DNA from: Klebsiella grimontii
GTDB lineage: Bacteria; Pseudomonadota; Gammaproteobacteria; Enterobacterales; Enterobacteriaceae
Length of the DNA stretch: 64,000 nt
NCBI RefSeq assembly: GCF_900200035.1
Contig: NZ_FZTC01000019.1
Coordinates: 310,001-374,000, forward strand
Reading direction: 5' to 3'
A program made the position numbers and the translations under genes. The notes beneath the pieces were generated by a model, which saw nothing but the letters and a program-made list of their open reading frames with translations, searched no databases and was not told where the DNA came from. Below, one piece after another: positions 16,987 through 27,013 of this stretch. Each line of letters starts with the position of its first letter. Positions within the stretch are counted from its first letter, which is position 1.

Positions 16987-19062
16987 ATGCGCAAGGAAAA
17001 AGCTTTTGCAATACGGCCCGGCGACAGCCAGCAGTTGGGGGCTCATTTTGACGGAAAAGGCGTTAACTTCGCGCTCTTCTCCGCGCACGCTGAACGGGTT
17101 GAGCTGTGCCTGTTCGATCCTTCGGGGAAAAAGGAAATAGCCCGGCTGGAACTGCCGGAATATACGCACGAAATCTGGCACGGCTACGTGCCCGATCTTC
17201 AGCCTGGGGCGTTATACGGTTATCGCGTCTACGGCCCTTACGATCCGGAAAACGGGCATCGTTTTAATCCGCATAAATTGCTTATCGACCCCTACGCGCG
17301 GGAGCTGGCAGGCGATATCGCGTGGAACGACGCCCATTTTGGCTATGAGCTGGGGCATGAGGAGAAAGACCTCAGCTTTGATACCCGCGATAGCGCGCCT
17401 TTTACGCCGAAATGCAAGGTTGTCGACCCGGATGCGTGCGACTGGCAGGGGGAAAATCGCCCCGACATTCGCTGGCCGAATACGGTGATTTACGAAACGC
17501 ATGTGAAAGGGTTTACCCAGCTTAATCCGGCGCTCCCCCCCGAGCTGCGCGGCACATTCGAGGGGCTTGGGCATCAGGCCTCCGTCGAGTATATCAAAAG
17601 CCTCGGCATCACTTCCGTTGAGCTGCTGCCCGTACATTGGTTTCCCGACGACCAGCATCTGCTTGACCGGGGACTAAAAAACTTCTGGGGTTACAATACG
17701 CTGGGCTTCTTCGCCCCCGCGTCCCGTTACTACGGGCCCGCGGGTATTGCCGGGTTCCGCAATATGGTGCGCGCTTTTCATGACGCCGGTATTGAGGTGA
17801 TCCTTGACGTGGTTTACAACCATACCGCTGAAGGGAATGAGCTGGGCCCGACGCTCTCATTTAAGGGCATCGATAATTTCTCCTATTACCGGACGATGCC
17901 GGATCGGCATCGCTATTACATCAATGATACCGGGACGGGAAATACGGTGAATACGTCCCATCCCCGGGTGCTGCAGATGGTGATGGATTCGCTACGCTAC
18001 TGGGCTCAGTCCATGCACGTTGACGGCTTTCGTTTTGATCTTGGAACCATTCTCGGCCGTGAACCAGAGGGGTTCGATCCGCGAGGCGGTTTTTTTGACG
18101 CCATAACCCAGGATCCCGTGCTGGCAAAACTTAAACTGATCGGCGAGCCCTGGGATATCGGCCCCGGCGGCTATCAGGTTGGCGGTTTTCCGCCGGGCTG
18201 GGGAGAGTGGAACGACAAATACCGCGATACGGTGCGGGAATACTGGAAGGGGGATAACGTGTCTACCGATTTTGCCGCCCGTTTGCTGGGGTCGGGGGAT
18301 CTGTACGATTTACGCGGCCGTCGTCCGTGGGCCAGCGTCAATTTTATTACCGCTCATGACGGCTTCACGTTAAACGATCTGGTTTCGTATAACGAGAAAC
18401 ATAATGAAGCCAACGGTGAGGATAATAACGACGGGCACAATGATAACCGTTCCTGCAATTATGGCGAGGAAGGGCCGACAGAAAATCAGGCTATCGTCGC
18501 GGTCCGTGAACGCCAGAAGCGTAACTTCCTCACCACGCTATTTTTCTCCCACGGCACCCCGATGCTGCTGGCCGGGGACGAATTTGGCCGTACGCAGCAG
18601 GGAAATAATAATGGCTACTGTCAGGACAGCGAGATTTCATGGATCAACTGGGAAGCGCTGTCCGAAGATGACCACGCATTACGCCATTTCACCCAGCGCC
18701 TGATCGCGCTGCGCGCGCAACAACCGCTTTTACGCCGTGAAAGCTGGCGCGATGGGCTCGAGATACGCTGGTTTAACGCCGGCGGCGGTTTGCAGCAATC
18801 TGAGCAGTGGGATGAAGGGTCAACGTTAGGCCTTGCCATCAGTCGACCCGATCTCGAAGAGGAGGAGGGGATCTGGCACGACGTTCTGATGCTGTTCAAT
18901 CCGTTTGAGGGCGATGTTGCGTTCCAGATACCGCAGTTCGGCGAAGGCGGCTGGGTTCTTGAGCTGTCGACCGCTGAAGTGAAAAGTGACGGCGTCACCA
19001 TTACGGAAGCGATTGATTTTGTTCTGGCCGGGCGCAGCATTGCGCTATTCAGACGGCCTTAG
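16987..19062 (+). CDS. treX: Glycogen debranching enzyme, TreX/GlgX family
   Basis: The 691-residue GH13 enzyme begins with a CBM48-like domain (PLGAHFDGKGVNFALFS type) and has WGYNTLGFFAP, the nucleophile Asp in GFRFDLGTILGRE, the acid Glu in LIGEPWDIGPGGYQVG and TAHDGFTLNDLVSYNEKHN. It cuts alpha-1,6 branches of glycogen, freeing linear maltodextrins for TreY/TreZ. The family also contains GlgX of the glycogen operon; position third in treZYX makes the trehalose role more likely, hence the symbol. A strong hairpin terminator follows. Confidence 0.92.
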   Translation: MRKEKAFAIRPGDSQQLGAHFDGKGVNFALFSAHAERVELCLFDPSGKKEIARLELPEYTHEIWHGYVPDLQPGALYGYRVYGPYDPENGHRFNPHKLLIDPYARELAGDIAWNDAHFGYELGHEEKDLSFDTRDSAPFTPKCKVVDPDACDWQGENRPDIRWPNTVIYETHVKGFTQLNPALPPELRGTFEGLGHQASVEYIKSLGITSVELLPVHWFPDDQHLLDRGLKNFWGYNTLGFFAPASRYYGPAGIAGFRNMVRAFHDAGIEVILDVVYNHTAEGNELGPTLSFKGIDNFSYYRTMPDRHRYYINDTGTGNTVNTSHPRVLQMVMDSLRYWAQSMHVDGFRFDLGTILGREPEGFDPRGGFFDAITQDPVLAKLKLIGEPWDIGPGGYQVGGFPPGWGEWNDKYRDTVREYWKGDNVSTDFAARLLGSGDLYDLRGRRPWASVNFITAHDGFTLNDLVSYNEKHNEANGEDNNDGHNDNRSCNYGEEGPTENQAIVAVRERQKRNFLTTLFFSHGTPMLLAGDEFGRTQQGNNNGYCQDSEISWINWEALSEDDHALRHFTQRLIALRAQQPLLRRESWRDGLEIRWFNAGGGLQQSEQWDEGSTLGLAISRPDLEEEEGIWHDVLMLFNPFEGDVAFQIPQFGEGGWVLELSTAEVKSDGVTITEAIDFVLAGRSIALFRRP

Positions 19063-19071
19063 CGTACAGGT

Positions 19072-19096
19072 AAACCCGGCGTTGAATGCCGGGTTT
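19072..19096. terminator. Bidirectional terminator between treX and acoD
   Basis: A perfect 9-bp stem (AAACCCGGC / GCCGGGTTT) with a 7-base loop has A and T tracts on its two sides, so it can end both convergent operons. Confidence 0.85.
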
Positions 19097-19105
19097 ATAT
19101 TGTCA

Positions 19106-20503
19106 TTATTGATGCAGCGGCTGACCGCTGGCGGCAAGGATGGATTCATGCATGGCTTCAGAAAGCGTTGGATGAGCAAAGATCATCGATAAGAGACTCT
19201 CATCTGTAGCCTCCAGATGATGCGCGATACCAAAACCCTGGATCTGTTCAGTGACCTGCTCACCAACCATATGCGCGCCCAGTAATTCGCCGGTTTCGGC
19301 GTCGAAAATAGTCTTTACAAAACCCTCCGTCTCACCGCTGGCCAGCGCCTTACCATTCCCCTGATATGCGAACTTACCGACCTTGATTGGCCGTCCCGTC
19401 TCGCGAGCCTTCGCCTCTGTCAAGCCCAGGCTGGCAACCTGTGGCCGGGCATAGGTACAACCGGGCACATAGTCGCGGTTAAGAGGGCGTACGCCTTCGA
19501 CGCCAGCCAGCGTCTCGACGCAGATCACGCCTTCGTGGCTGGCTTTGTGCGCCAGACACGGCGGGCCAGCCACATCGCCGATAGCATAGAGGCCAAATAC
19601 GTTGGTTCGGCAAGCTGCATCCGTCTTGATAAACCCGCGGTCCAACTCAACGCCCAGCGCTTCCAGCCCCAGGCCTTCCACATTAGGCTGCACGCCCGCT
19701 GCCAACAGCACACGTTCGACTTCCAGTGTCTGTTCGGCGCCGGTGGTTTTCAAGGCGCAGCGCACGCCCGTATCGGTGCGCTTTACCTGCGTCAGCAGCG
19801 TTTGGCTATGGACGTGTATACCGCGTCGTTCGAACGATTTACGCACGGTAGCGGATACTTCGGCGTCTTCAACGGGCAGAATCTGCGCGGCTTGTTCGAC
19901 CAGCGTTACGTTGCTGCCAAGATCGTTATAAAGGCTGGCGAACTCCACTCCGATGGCCCCTGAACCGATGATTAATAGAGACTCCGGTAAGCGCTCAGGC
20001 TGCAGGGCCTCGAAATAGGTCCAGATTCGCTCGCCATCTGGCTCGACTCCTGGCAACGCTCGCGGCCGGGCGCCAGTCGCAAGGATCACATGATCAGCGC
20101 GATAGTCTCGCTCTTCCCCCTGGGGATCGGCGACCGTGACTTGCCCCTTACCGCACAGCCGGGCGGTGCCGGCTATGACCGTCACGCCATTTTTCTTCAA
20201 CAGGTACTCGACACCTCCGCTCAGCTGTTGCGACACGGCGCGGCTAAACTGCACCAGTTTCTGCAGATCGAAACTCACCTCGCTGAGACTAAAACCCAGC
20301 CGATCGGCATGCGCAATAGTGTGCGCCACCTCTGCGCCATGCAGCAGCGCCTTGGTTGGAATGCATCCCCAGTTCAGGCAGATGCCCCCTAAATGCTGCT
20401 TTTCCACCAATGCGGTACGAAGCCCTAGCTGGCCGGCACGAATGGCGGCGACATACCCCCCAGGCCCGCCACCTATTATCAGTACATCATATTTGTCGTG
20501 CAT
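19106..20503 (-). CDS. acoD: Dihydrolipoyl dehydrogenase (E3) of the acetoin dehydrogenase complex
   Basis: From the ATG at 20503, chosen for its GGGGAGA RBS and the MHDKYDVLIIGGG start, the protein has 465 residues. It shows the FAD loop GGGPGGYVAAIRAG, the redox disulfide CLNWGC, the NAD loop GSGAIGVEF, AIGDVAGPP and the His-Glu dyad in HPTLSEAMHE. It reoxidises dihydrolipoamide on AcoC with NAD+. A longer frame with 28 Arg-rich codons upstream is only readthrough. It overlaps acoC by 17 bases and ends the acoABCD operon. Confidence 0.93.
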   Translation of the reverse strand: MHDKYDVLIIGGGPGGYVAAIRAGQLGLRTALVEKQHLGGICLNWGCIPTKALLHGAEVAHTIAHADRLGFSLSEVSFDLQKLVQFSRAVSQQLSGGVEYLLKKNGVTVIAGTARLCGKGQVTVADPQGEERDYRADHVILATGARPRALPGVEPDGERIWTYFEALQPERLPESLLIIGSGAIGVEFASLYNDLGSNVTLVEQAAQILPVEDAEVSATVRKSFERRGIHVHSQTLLTQVKRTDTGVRCALKTTGAEQTLEVERVLLAAGVQPNVEGLGLEALGVELDRGFIKTDAACRTNVFGLYAIGDVAGPPCLAHKASHEGVICVETLAGVEGVRPLNRDYVPGCTYARPQVASLGLTEAKARETGRPIKVGKFAYQGNGKALASGETEGFVKTIFDAETGELLGAHMVGEQVTEQIQGFGIAHHLEATDESLLSMIFAHPTLSEAMHESILAASGQPLHQ

Positions 20504-22016
20504 AGCTCGTCTCCCCGATAAACAACAGCGTCGGTGTTTCAACCAGCCGCTTGAGCGCCTGGAGAAACGCCGCGCCTGACGCCCCATCGATGACCCGGTG
20601 ATCGCAGGACAGCGATACGGTCAGTTGATGGCGGACGACGATCTGTCCGTCGCGAACTACCGCTCGGGGCTCGCCTGCGCCAATCGCAAGGATCGCGCCC
20701 TGGGGTGGGTTTATGATGGCGTCAAACTGCCGTACTCCGAGCATGCCCAGGTTTGACACGCTAAAGGTGCCGCCCTGGAACTCTTCGGGCTTGAGCATGC
20801 CCGCCCGGGCTTTGGTTATCAGAGAATGAACTTCGTTTGATATGTCGCTTATCGACCTGCTGTTGGCCGAACGTACGATAGGGGTAATTAACCCGTCCGG
20901 CAGCGCAACGGCCACGGAAATGTCGGCATCGGCAAAACGGCGGATGCTCTGGGTCGCCTCATCAAACTGTATGTTGACGTCCGGCACGGCTATCAGCGCC
21001 ATGGCGCAGGCCTTAACCAGCATATCGTTAACCGAAATCTTGACGCCGGGTACTTCGCTGTTGATTTCCTTACGCAATGCTAAGAGTCGGTCCAGGTCGA
21101 GATCGACGGTCAAACGGAAATGGGGTGCATGTTGCTTGGACATTTGCAAACGGCCAGCGATCGCTCGCCGCATACTGGACATCGGCAACGTCTCAAAGGC
21201 TGTCGCTGACGTGGCTTGTGGAGCCCCGGCCTGGGGTAGCCCATCAAGCAGCAAAGCGGCCGCCAGCACATCATCGCGACTCACCCGTCCAAGTGAACCG
21301 CTTTTGCGGCAGTCGTGCAGGTTGATCCCCAGTTTGTTGGCCAGACGGCGCGCCAACGGGGTTGCCGGGACCTGGCTATCATCGGTATGCGATCGCGGCG
21401 CTTTGCCGGAACGCACTGGCGGTGGCGGAGAGGCGACGCGGCCGCCTGCGGCAACGATCGCGCTCTCCAGGTCAGCCACGGAGATACGCTCGCCGCGCCC
21501 GCTACCGTAGACCTTTTTCAAGTCAACGCCCAACCGCGCAGACAGCCGTAACGCATGGGGAGTGGCATTCACCTGAGTCGGATCGGTTTTGCCTTGCAGG
21601 CTGATGGGTACATCGGTCTGCCCAATGGATGCCGCAGGCTTATTGGCGGGGGCCGGTACAAAGGAGGGCGCCGCGGTCGCTACAGCAGGCTCGGTAGTCT
21701 GCGTGACAGGAGCTGCTGGCTGCGCCGCGGCCAGACTGGCAGCGAAGGCATCCAGTTCAGCATCGCTTACCGCAGAGTCAGCGACCAGCGCCAAAACAGC
21801 GCCGACCGGGAGGGTATCTCCCACTCGGGCGATTATCCGCCGTAGCGTACCGGCGAAGGGGGCCTCCAGAACATTGACGATTTTGCTGGTCTCAATTTCA
21901 CAGATTTCCTGCCCTTTGGCGAAGCGGTCACCCTCCTGGATGGCCCACCGCGCGAGCACGCCTTCCTCCATTGAAAGACCCCACTTCGGCATTTCAAGTG
22001 TCCTGATATCGCTCAT
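20487..22016 (-). CDS. acoC: Dihydrolipoamide acetyltransferase (E2) of the acetoin dehydrogenase complex
   Basis: The 509-residue core protein has one lipoyl domain (about 4-78, lipoyl Lys45 in ETSKIVN), an Ala/Pro linker, two peripheral-subunit-binding-like domains (TPHALRLSARLGVDL near 150-190 and TPLARRLANKLGINL near 218-256) and a catalytic domain from about 280 with the active-site His-Asp in CDHRVIDGASG. It transfers the acetyl group from the E1 reaction to CoA. Two subunit-binding modules in tandem are unusual, since most E2 chains carry one. It is third in the operon, starting four bases after acoB. Confidence 0.92.
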   Translation of the reverse strand: MSDIRTLEMPKWGLSMEEGVLARWAIQEGDRFAKGQEICEIETSKIVNVLEAPFAGTLRRIIARVGDTLPVGAVLALVADSAVSDAELDAFAASLAAAQPAAPVTQTTEPAVATAAPSFVPAPANKPAASIGQTDVPISLQGKTDPTQVNATPHALRLSARLGVDLKKVYGSGRGERISVADLESAIVAAGGRVASPPPPVRSGKAPRSHTDDSQVPATPLARRLANKLGINLHDCRKSGSLGRVSRDDVLAAALLLDGLPQAGAPQATSATAFETLPMSSMRRAIAGRLQMSKQHAPHFRLTVDLDLDRLLALRKEINSEVPGVKISVNDMLVKACAMALIAVPDVNIQFDEATQSIRRFADADISVAVALPDGLITPIVRSANSRSISDISNEVHSLITKARAGMLKPEEFQGGTFSVSNLGMLGVRQFDAIINPPQGAILAIGAGEPRAVVRDGQIVVRHQLTVSLSCDHRVIDGASGAAFLQALKRLVETPTLLFIGETSYARQI

Positions 22017-22019
22017 AGC

Positions 22020-23039
22020 TTAATCCTCCAGCACTTGACGGACGGCAGCTTCGATACGTTCAACGCCAGGGATCCAGAGTTTTTCGAGAGCAGGGGAGAA
22101 CGGTACCGGGGTGTGTGGTGGTGTCACCAGAACAATAGGCGCTTTGAGGAAATGGAATGCCTGGGAAGCAATCAGCGCGGCGACATCATGAGCAAAGCCA
22201 AAACGCGCGGCTGACTCGTCGACAATGACCACGCGGCCCGTAGAAGCCACGGATTCCAGAATACCTTCTTCGTCCAGAGGCGAGATTGTACGTGGATCGA
22301 CCACCTCCACCGAGATCCCCTCCCTGGCCAGTTTGTCGGCGACCTGGTTTGCTTTATGTACCATTGCCGACAACGCGATGATGGTGACATCCTCACCTTC
22401 ACGGGTATAGTTAGCGACGCCCAGGGGAATGGTATAAATCTCGTCAGGTACCTCGCCCTTGAGGTCATAAAGCATTTTATGCTCGCAGAACACCACCGGA
22501 TCGTCGTCGCGTATCGACTGGATCAGCAGCCCTTTGACATCATAAGGCGTCGATGGCACGACCACCTTGAGCCCCGGTGTGGTAGCAAAAATATTATAGG
22601 GTGACTGCGAATGCTGGGCTGCGGCAGAAAAACCAGCGCCGATCATGCCCCGCATCACCAGCGGCGCCTTAGCCTTGCCGCCAAACATATAGCGGAACTT
22701 TGCTGCCTGGTTGTACAGCGCATCATGGCTAACACCGAAAAAATCCATAAACATCAGCTCCGCCACCGGCCGCAGACCCGTTGCTGCGGCGCCGGCAGCC
22801 ATGCCGACGATCGCCGACTCCGTAATGGGGGTGTCGATCACCCGGTCGGAGCCGAACTGCGTCCACAGCCCTTTAGTGACTCCGAGCACACCGCCAAAAG
22901 CCTCTATCCTTGCTTCTTCGGGCGCATTTCCGCCGTGACCGCCACGCAAGTCTTCACCAATCAGAACGACGCGTTCGTCGTGCTCCATTTCCTGGGCCAG
23001 GGCTTCCTTGACCGCTTCTCGATAGGTTTTTATAGGCAT
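22020..23039 (-). CDS. acoB: Acetoin:DCPIP oxidoreductase / acetoin dehydrogenase E1 beta subunit
   Basis: Starting at the ATG at 23039 (GAGGG upstream; a GTG three codons earlier has no better site) the protein has 339 residues. It has the transketolase-like beta-subunit pattern: GEDLRGGHGG, ITESAIVGMAAGAAATGLRPVAE, FCEHKMLYDLKGEV, then the C-terminal transketolase domain (EVVDPRTISPLD). With AcoA it forms the TPP-dependent E1 that cleaves acetoin to acetaldehyde and an acetyl group on lipoyl-AcoC. It begins 11 bases after the acoA stop. Confidence 0.94.
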   Translation of the reverse strand: MPIKTYREAVKEALAQEMEHDERVVLIGEDLRGGHGGNAPEEARIEAFGGVLGVTKGLWTQFGSDRVIDTPITESAIVGMAAGAAATGLRPVAELMFMDFFGVSHDALYNQAAKFRYMFGGKAKAPLVMRGMIGAGFSAAAQHSQSPYNIFATTPGLKVVVPSTPYDVKGLLIQSIRDDDPVVFCEHKMLYDLKGEVPDEIYTIPLGVANYTREGEDVTIIALSAMVHKANQVADKLAREGISVEVVDPRTISPLDEEGILESVASTGRVVIVDESAARFGFAHDVAALIASQAFHFLKAPIVLVTPPHTPVPFSPALEKLWIPGVERIEAAVRQVLED

Positions 23040-23050
23040 TGTTATCACCC

Positions 23051-24010
23051 TCAGTATGAGACGTAAACGTCTGTAAGCAGGTCTTCCGGTGCCGGGTAGG
23101 CAGCGGCGCGGGCTTTGAATACAGCATCATCGACAAGTGCTTCAACCTCCGCGTCGATCGCCGCCAGTTCCTCAAGGGAGATGTGTTGTTTGACCCTGGC
23201 GGTGAAAATCTTCAGCGGATCATGTTGTTCGCGCAGACGTTGAACTTCGCCCTCAGCACGGTAAAGCGCCGGATCGCCCTCAAAGTGACCGTGCCAGCGG
23301 AAAGCTTTGGCCTCAATCACGCTTGGGCCTCCACCTTCTCGGGCGCGCTTGACTGCCTCTGCGGTGGCATCGTAAACGGCAAAGAAATCGGTGCCATCAA
23401 CCGTCACTGCCGGTAAACCGAAGCCCGCGGCGCGCCCGGCGATATCACGACCACCGACGGCGTAGTCATGGCCCGTTCCTTCGCCATAACCGTTGTTCTC
23501 GAAAATAAAGATGGCAGGGAGTTGCAGCACGACTGCCATGTTGATGGCTTCAAATACCAGGCCCTGGTTAGAACCGCCGTCACCGGTAAAAGAGACCCCA
23601 ACGTTACCGGTCTTAAGGGTTTTGGCCGTCAGCGCAGCGCCGATGGCTAACGGAGGGGCGCCACCCACGATAGCGTTCGCACCCAGCATACCTTTCGACA
23701 GATCGGCAATATGCATTGAGCCCCCCTTGCCCCGGCATAATCCGCTGTCCTTACCGAATATTTCAGCCATCATGCCGTGAATATCGCAGCCTTTGGCAAT
23801 ACAGTGGCCATGTCCACGGTGTGTGGACCCAATGAAATCAGCGTTAGTCAGATTTTCGCAGACCCCCACCGCAATGGCTTCCTCACCGGTATAAAGGTGA
23901 ATGAAGCCCGGAATATCACCGCTGGTGTTTTCCTGATGCAAACGCTCCTCAAACGTCCGGATTTCGCGCATCTTACGGTAAGCCTGGAGTAAAGCCTGTT
24001 TGTTAAGCAT
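23051..24010 (-). CDS. acoA: Acetoin dehydrogenase E1 alpha subunit (TPP-dependent)
   Basis: The product has 319 residues from the ATG at 24010, which follows GAGGAG (a GTG one codon upstream is possible). It has the TPP-binding motif GDGGSNQG..ENNGYGEGT and the E1-alpha signatures IHLYTGEEAIAVG, GSTHRGHGHCIAKG and GKGGSMHIADL. It is the first gene of acoABCD, which lets the cell use acetoin, an overflow product of butanediol fermentation, as carbon source. Transcription is expected to need the divergent regulator AcoK. Confidence 0.94.
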   Translation of the reverse strand: MLNKQALLQAYRKMREIRTFEERLHQENTSGDIPGFIHLYTGEEAIAVGVCENLTNADFIGSTHRGHGHCIAKGCDIHGMMAEIFGKDSGLCRGKGGSMHIADLSKGMLGANAIVGGAPPLAIGAALTAKTLKTGNVGVSFTGDGGSNQGLVFEAINMAVVLQLPAIFIFENNGYGEGTGHDYAVGGRDIAGRAAGFGLPAVTVDGTDFFAVYDATAEAVKRAREGGGPSVIEAKAFRWHGHFEGDPALYRAEGEVQRLREQHDPLKIFTARVKQHISLEELAAIDAEVEALVDDAVFKARAAAYPAPEDLLTDVYVSY

Positions 24011-24256
24011 CACTTAATTCTCCTCAGTAAAGGTCGTCAGGCGGGCAGGCTGGAAGCCCCTTAACCACGCCGATGCAATGAATCTACGAGTGCGACGAGG
24101 AGGTGCGAAGCCACCTTCATGGGGGGGTAGGAGGGGGTTTACATGCTTGAGGTCAAACTTTATAAATTTTATGTATCTATCGAGAGGGGCGGTTCCATGT
24201 CGTCCCGGGCTCTGGCGTACAATTGATAAAAAAAGAATACGGGTAGATAACCACGG
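24011..24256. promoter_or_regulatory. acoA-acoK divergent control region with G-rich motifs
   Basis: This 246-base region separates the operon from its regulator. It holds several purine/G-rich blocks on the + strand (GAGGAGGTG, GGGGGGTAGGAGGGGG, GAGGGGCGG) that look like the GGGGA-GAGG boxes of MalT-type regulators, to which AcoK belongs. Exact binding sites cannot be fixed by eye. No ORF here is convincing. Confidence 0.45.
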
Positions 24257-26992
24257 ATGAAGCCATCGGATGTTAAAAGTCGTCAGGCAACTTCACTGGT
24301 CTCCGGACCACTGCGGCTGACCAGAGATTTGCCGCTAATCCTGACCAAATTCGTCCCGCCACGCTCTTCGATTCGGCTGCTACAGCGCTCACGGCTTCTT
24401 TTACTCCTCGATCGCATGCAGCAACGCCGTCTGGGCGTGGTTTGCGCGGGCGCTGGATTTGGCAAAACCACGCTGTTGGCGCAGTGGTATCAGCACATGA
24501 TTGCCCAGGGCGAACGCGTTGCCTGGCTTAGCCTCGATGAGGATGATGATGGCGTATGGCAGTTCATTCCTTATCTGCTGCAAGCATTGCGGCCGCTCTA
24601 TGGCGATTGGGACGCCGACTTTTGGCGCAACATAGAAGAACAGACGACCTCCAGCTCGCAACAGCTGCTGGCCGGGTTGATTAACCAACTGCATTACTGT
24701 CCGCACGATCTGTATTTGATCGTTGATGACTTCCATATGATTAATGATGCCGGCGTATATGAAGCCCTGGGATATTTGCTCAAGCATGCTCCTGCCGCCT
24801 TGCATCTGATCATTGGCAGCCGTTTCCACCCCAGTTTGTCCCTGAGCCTGCTTCAGGCGCAGGACCAATTGGTGGAGATCTACGATCGAGACCTGCAATT
24901 CACGCTCGAAGAAACCAGAAACTATTTCAGCCAGACGATTGACGTACCACTCAGTAATCAGCATGTACAGCGGCTGCTTTCCGCGACAGAGGGGTGGATC
25001 GCCGGCATGAAAATCGCTTCGTTGTCCCCAGAATTGCTCAATGATCCAGAACATCTGCTGCGCAATATCCGTGGTGGAACCCGCGCCATCGCCCGTTATC
25101 TGAAAGAGGTGGTACTTGACCCATTGCCAGCGGAAGTTTTTGATTTTCTTGTCAAAACATCGTTTCTCAATCGTTTAAATGCCGGGTTATGTAATAGGGT
25201 TACTGGGCGTGATGATAGTGAAGCGATACTGGCATGGATTGAGCGGCACAATCTTTTTTTGTCAGCCCTGGACGAACAAGGCTGCTGGTTTCGCTACCAT
25301 CCTCTTTTGCAGGAAACCCTGCGAACGATATTGCAGCAGAACAACGATATCAACCTCAAGCATTTACATGAATTAGCCAGTCATTGGTTTGTTGAACAGA
25401 GATTGTGGTCCGAGGCGGTACGCCACGCACTTGCAGCGGGCAAGCCGATCCATAACCCCGGGCAGGATGGCGCGGGCGCGCAGTCACTGGCGGAAGAAGG
25501 GGATATAGACACCCTGGTTTCCTGGATGCGTCACTTACCTGCGAGTACTGACCCTTCGCGCATTGACCTGCAAATCAATCTGGCCTGGGCGCTGGCGCAC
25601 TATTTCCGCTTCGATGAATCGAGGCAGTTGCTGGATAATCTTGACCAAATGGTCGTTAATCATCGTGATGATATAGCCCCCAACGCCTGGCTCAAATTAC
25701 GTGTCGTGCGCGCAATTTGCGAAGCTTTTGCCGAGAAAATCCCGGAAAGCCTGGCGATTGTGGAGCCGTTGCTGGCTAAAGTGCCCTGCGGAGACACCTG
25801 GGTCGATGGTCTCATTTGCAATATTCTGAGCTACTGCCACGTGGTTAATCAGCGCTATACCGACGCTCTTGAGGTTCAGCGGCATATGCCTTGCCCGGAA
25901 AGTCCATTAGACAATCTGTTTGTCTCGGTTTATCGCGCTTTTATCATTGCTCAGTGCCATCTTGGTCAGGGGGACCTGGAGAACGCCTGGGGGCATGCAG
26001 AGAATGCCTTGCGCCAGGCTGAGCGTTATACCGGCCCCCAGTCGACCAGCGGCGCGACGCTTGCGCCGCTGCTGGCGGAAATGGCTTACGAGCGTAAGAA
26101 CCTGGACTCCTTAAATACGCTGTTAGCAGATAGACTCGAATTCATCGATCGGTTTGGTCCGCCCGACGCCCTAAGTCGCTGCTATACCTATCTTGCGCGT
26201 CAGGCCTTAAATGACGATATGCCGCATGAGGCAGAACGGCTACTGGAACACGCGCAGCGACTTGCGGTGTCTCGCGGATGGCAACGGCCGCAGGCTTTAT
26301 TGTTAGCAGAGCAGGCGAGGGTGCGCCTGCAGCGCGCGAATTATCCAGGCGCAGAGCAGCTGCAACGGCAACTTGAACAACTGGCGGCCCGTGCCACAAT
26401 TGATGCCGAAAATCCTTGTCAACGCGCAATAGCTCAGTATGCAATCGTCAGCCGCAGCCGCCTTCTTCTGGCGTCAGGCCAGGCCCCACAAGCCAGCCTT
26501 TTACTGGGTGAACTCGTGACTGAGCAGGAGCGTCGGGGCGACCGGCTATCCGCAGCGCGTCTTCGTACGCTATGGTCATTATCCTTGTGGAATAGTGGCG
26601 AAAACGCGGCTGCCGTGGCTGCATTGCAGCCCGCCCAGCAATTAGCGGCACAACAGCATCTCAAACGAATTTTTCTTGATGCTGGCGAGACATTGCAGCC
26701 TCTGCTTGTCCGTGTACGCGAAACCGATGCTCTTTGGCCCGGCAAAGGAAGCCAGTCTGAAGGCAAGCGGATTCAGCGTGAAAATCTTGATGTTAACCTG
26801 GATCTCAGTGAGCGAGAGCAGCAGATATTGCAGCTCATTGCTGACGGTCAGATGAACAAAGAAATCGCTCGCTCCTTGACTATCTCTACTGAGACGGTGA
26901 AATGGCACATCAAGAACATCTACGCCAAGCTCAAAGTCAGTAGTCGTACGCAAGCCATGAGTCGGGCTCTGGAAATGAAGTTACTGGATTAA
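24257..26992 (+). CDS. acoK: AcoK, MalT/LuxR-type ATP-dependent activator of acoABCD
   Basis: The 911-residue STAND-ATPase regulator has Walker A GAGFGKTT at residues 65-72, Walker B-like LYLIVDDFH, a long helical-repeat region (about 340-820) and a C-terminal LuxR helix-turn-helix (LSEREQQILQLIADGQ, EIARSLTISTETVKWHIK). Size and domain order match MalT and Klebsiella AcoK, the activator of the aco operon. It lies divergently next to acoA as in Klebsiella. It probably oligomerises with ATP and an inducer. The gene looks intact. Mobile-element debris starts directly after it. Confidence 0.9.
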   Translation: MKPSDVKSRQATSLVSGPLRLTRDLPLILTKFVPPRSSIRLLQRSRLLLLLDRMQQRRLGVVCAGAGFGKTTLLAQWYQHMIAQGERVAWLSLDEDDDGVWQFIPYLLQALRPLYGDWDADFWRNIEEQTTSSSQQLLAGLINQLHYCPHDLYLIVDDFHMINDAGVYEALGYLLKHAPAALHLIIGSRFHPSLSLSLLQAQDQLVEIYDRDLQFTLEETRNYFSQTIDVPLSNQHVQRLLSATEGWIAGMKIASLSPELLNDPEHLLRNIRGGTRAIARYLKEVVLDPLPAEVFDFLVKTSFLNRLNAGLCNRVTGRDDSEAILAWIERHNLFLSALDEQGCWFRYHPLLQETLRTILQQNNDINLKHLHELASHWFVEQRLWSEAVRHALAAGKPIHNPGQDGAGAQSLAEEGDIDTLVSWMRHLPASTDPSRIDLQINLAWALAHYFRFDESRQLLDNLDQMVVNHRDDIAPNAWLKLRVVRAICEAFAEKIPESLAIVEPLLAKVPCGDTWVDGLICNILSYCHVVNQRYTDALEVQRHMPCPESPLDNLFVSVYRAFIIAQCHLGQGDLENAWGHAENALRQAERYTGPQSTSGATLAPLLAEMAYERKNLDSLNTLLADRLEFIDRFGPPDALSRCYTYLARQALNDDMPHEAERLLEHAQRLAVSRGWQRPQALLLAEQARVRLQRANYPGAEQLQRQLEQLAARATIDAENPCQRAIAQYAIVSRSRLLLASGQAPQASLLLGELVTEQERRGDRLSAARLRTLWSLSLWNSGENAAAVAALQPAQQLAAQQHLKRIFLDAGETLQPLLVRVRETDALWPGKGSQSEGKRIQRENLDVNLDLSEREQQILQLIADGQMNKEIARSLTISTETVKWHIKNIYAKLKVSSRTQAMSRALEMKLLD

Positions 26993-27013
26993 CCCGGACT
27001 CTCAAAAAAGTAA

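Noticed and set aside
20504..20587. N-terminal Arg-rich extension of the acoD product
   Set aside because: The extension overlaps acoC in another frame, has no RBS and breaks the expected FAD-domain start; the ATG at 20503 has a good RBS.
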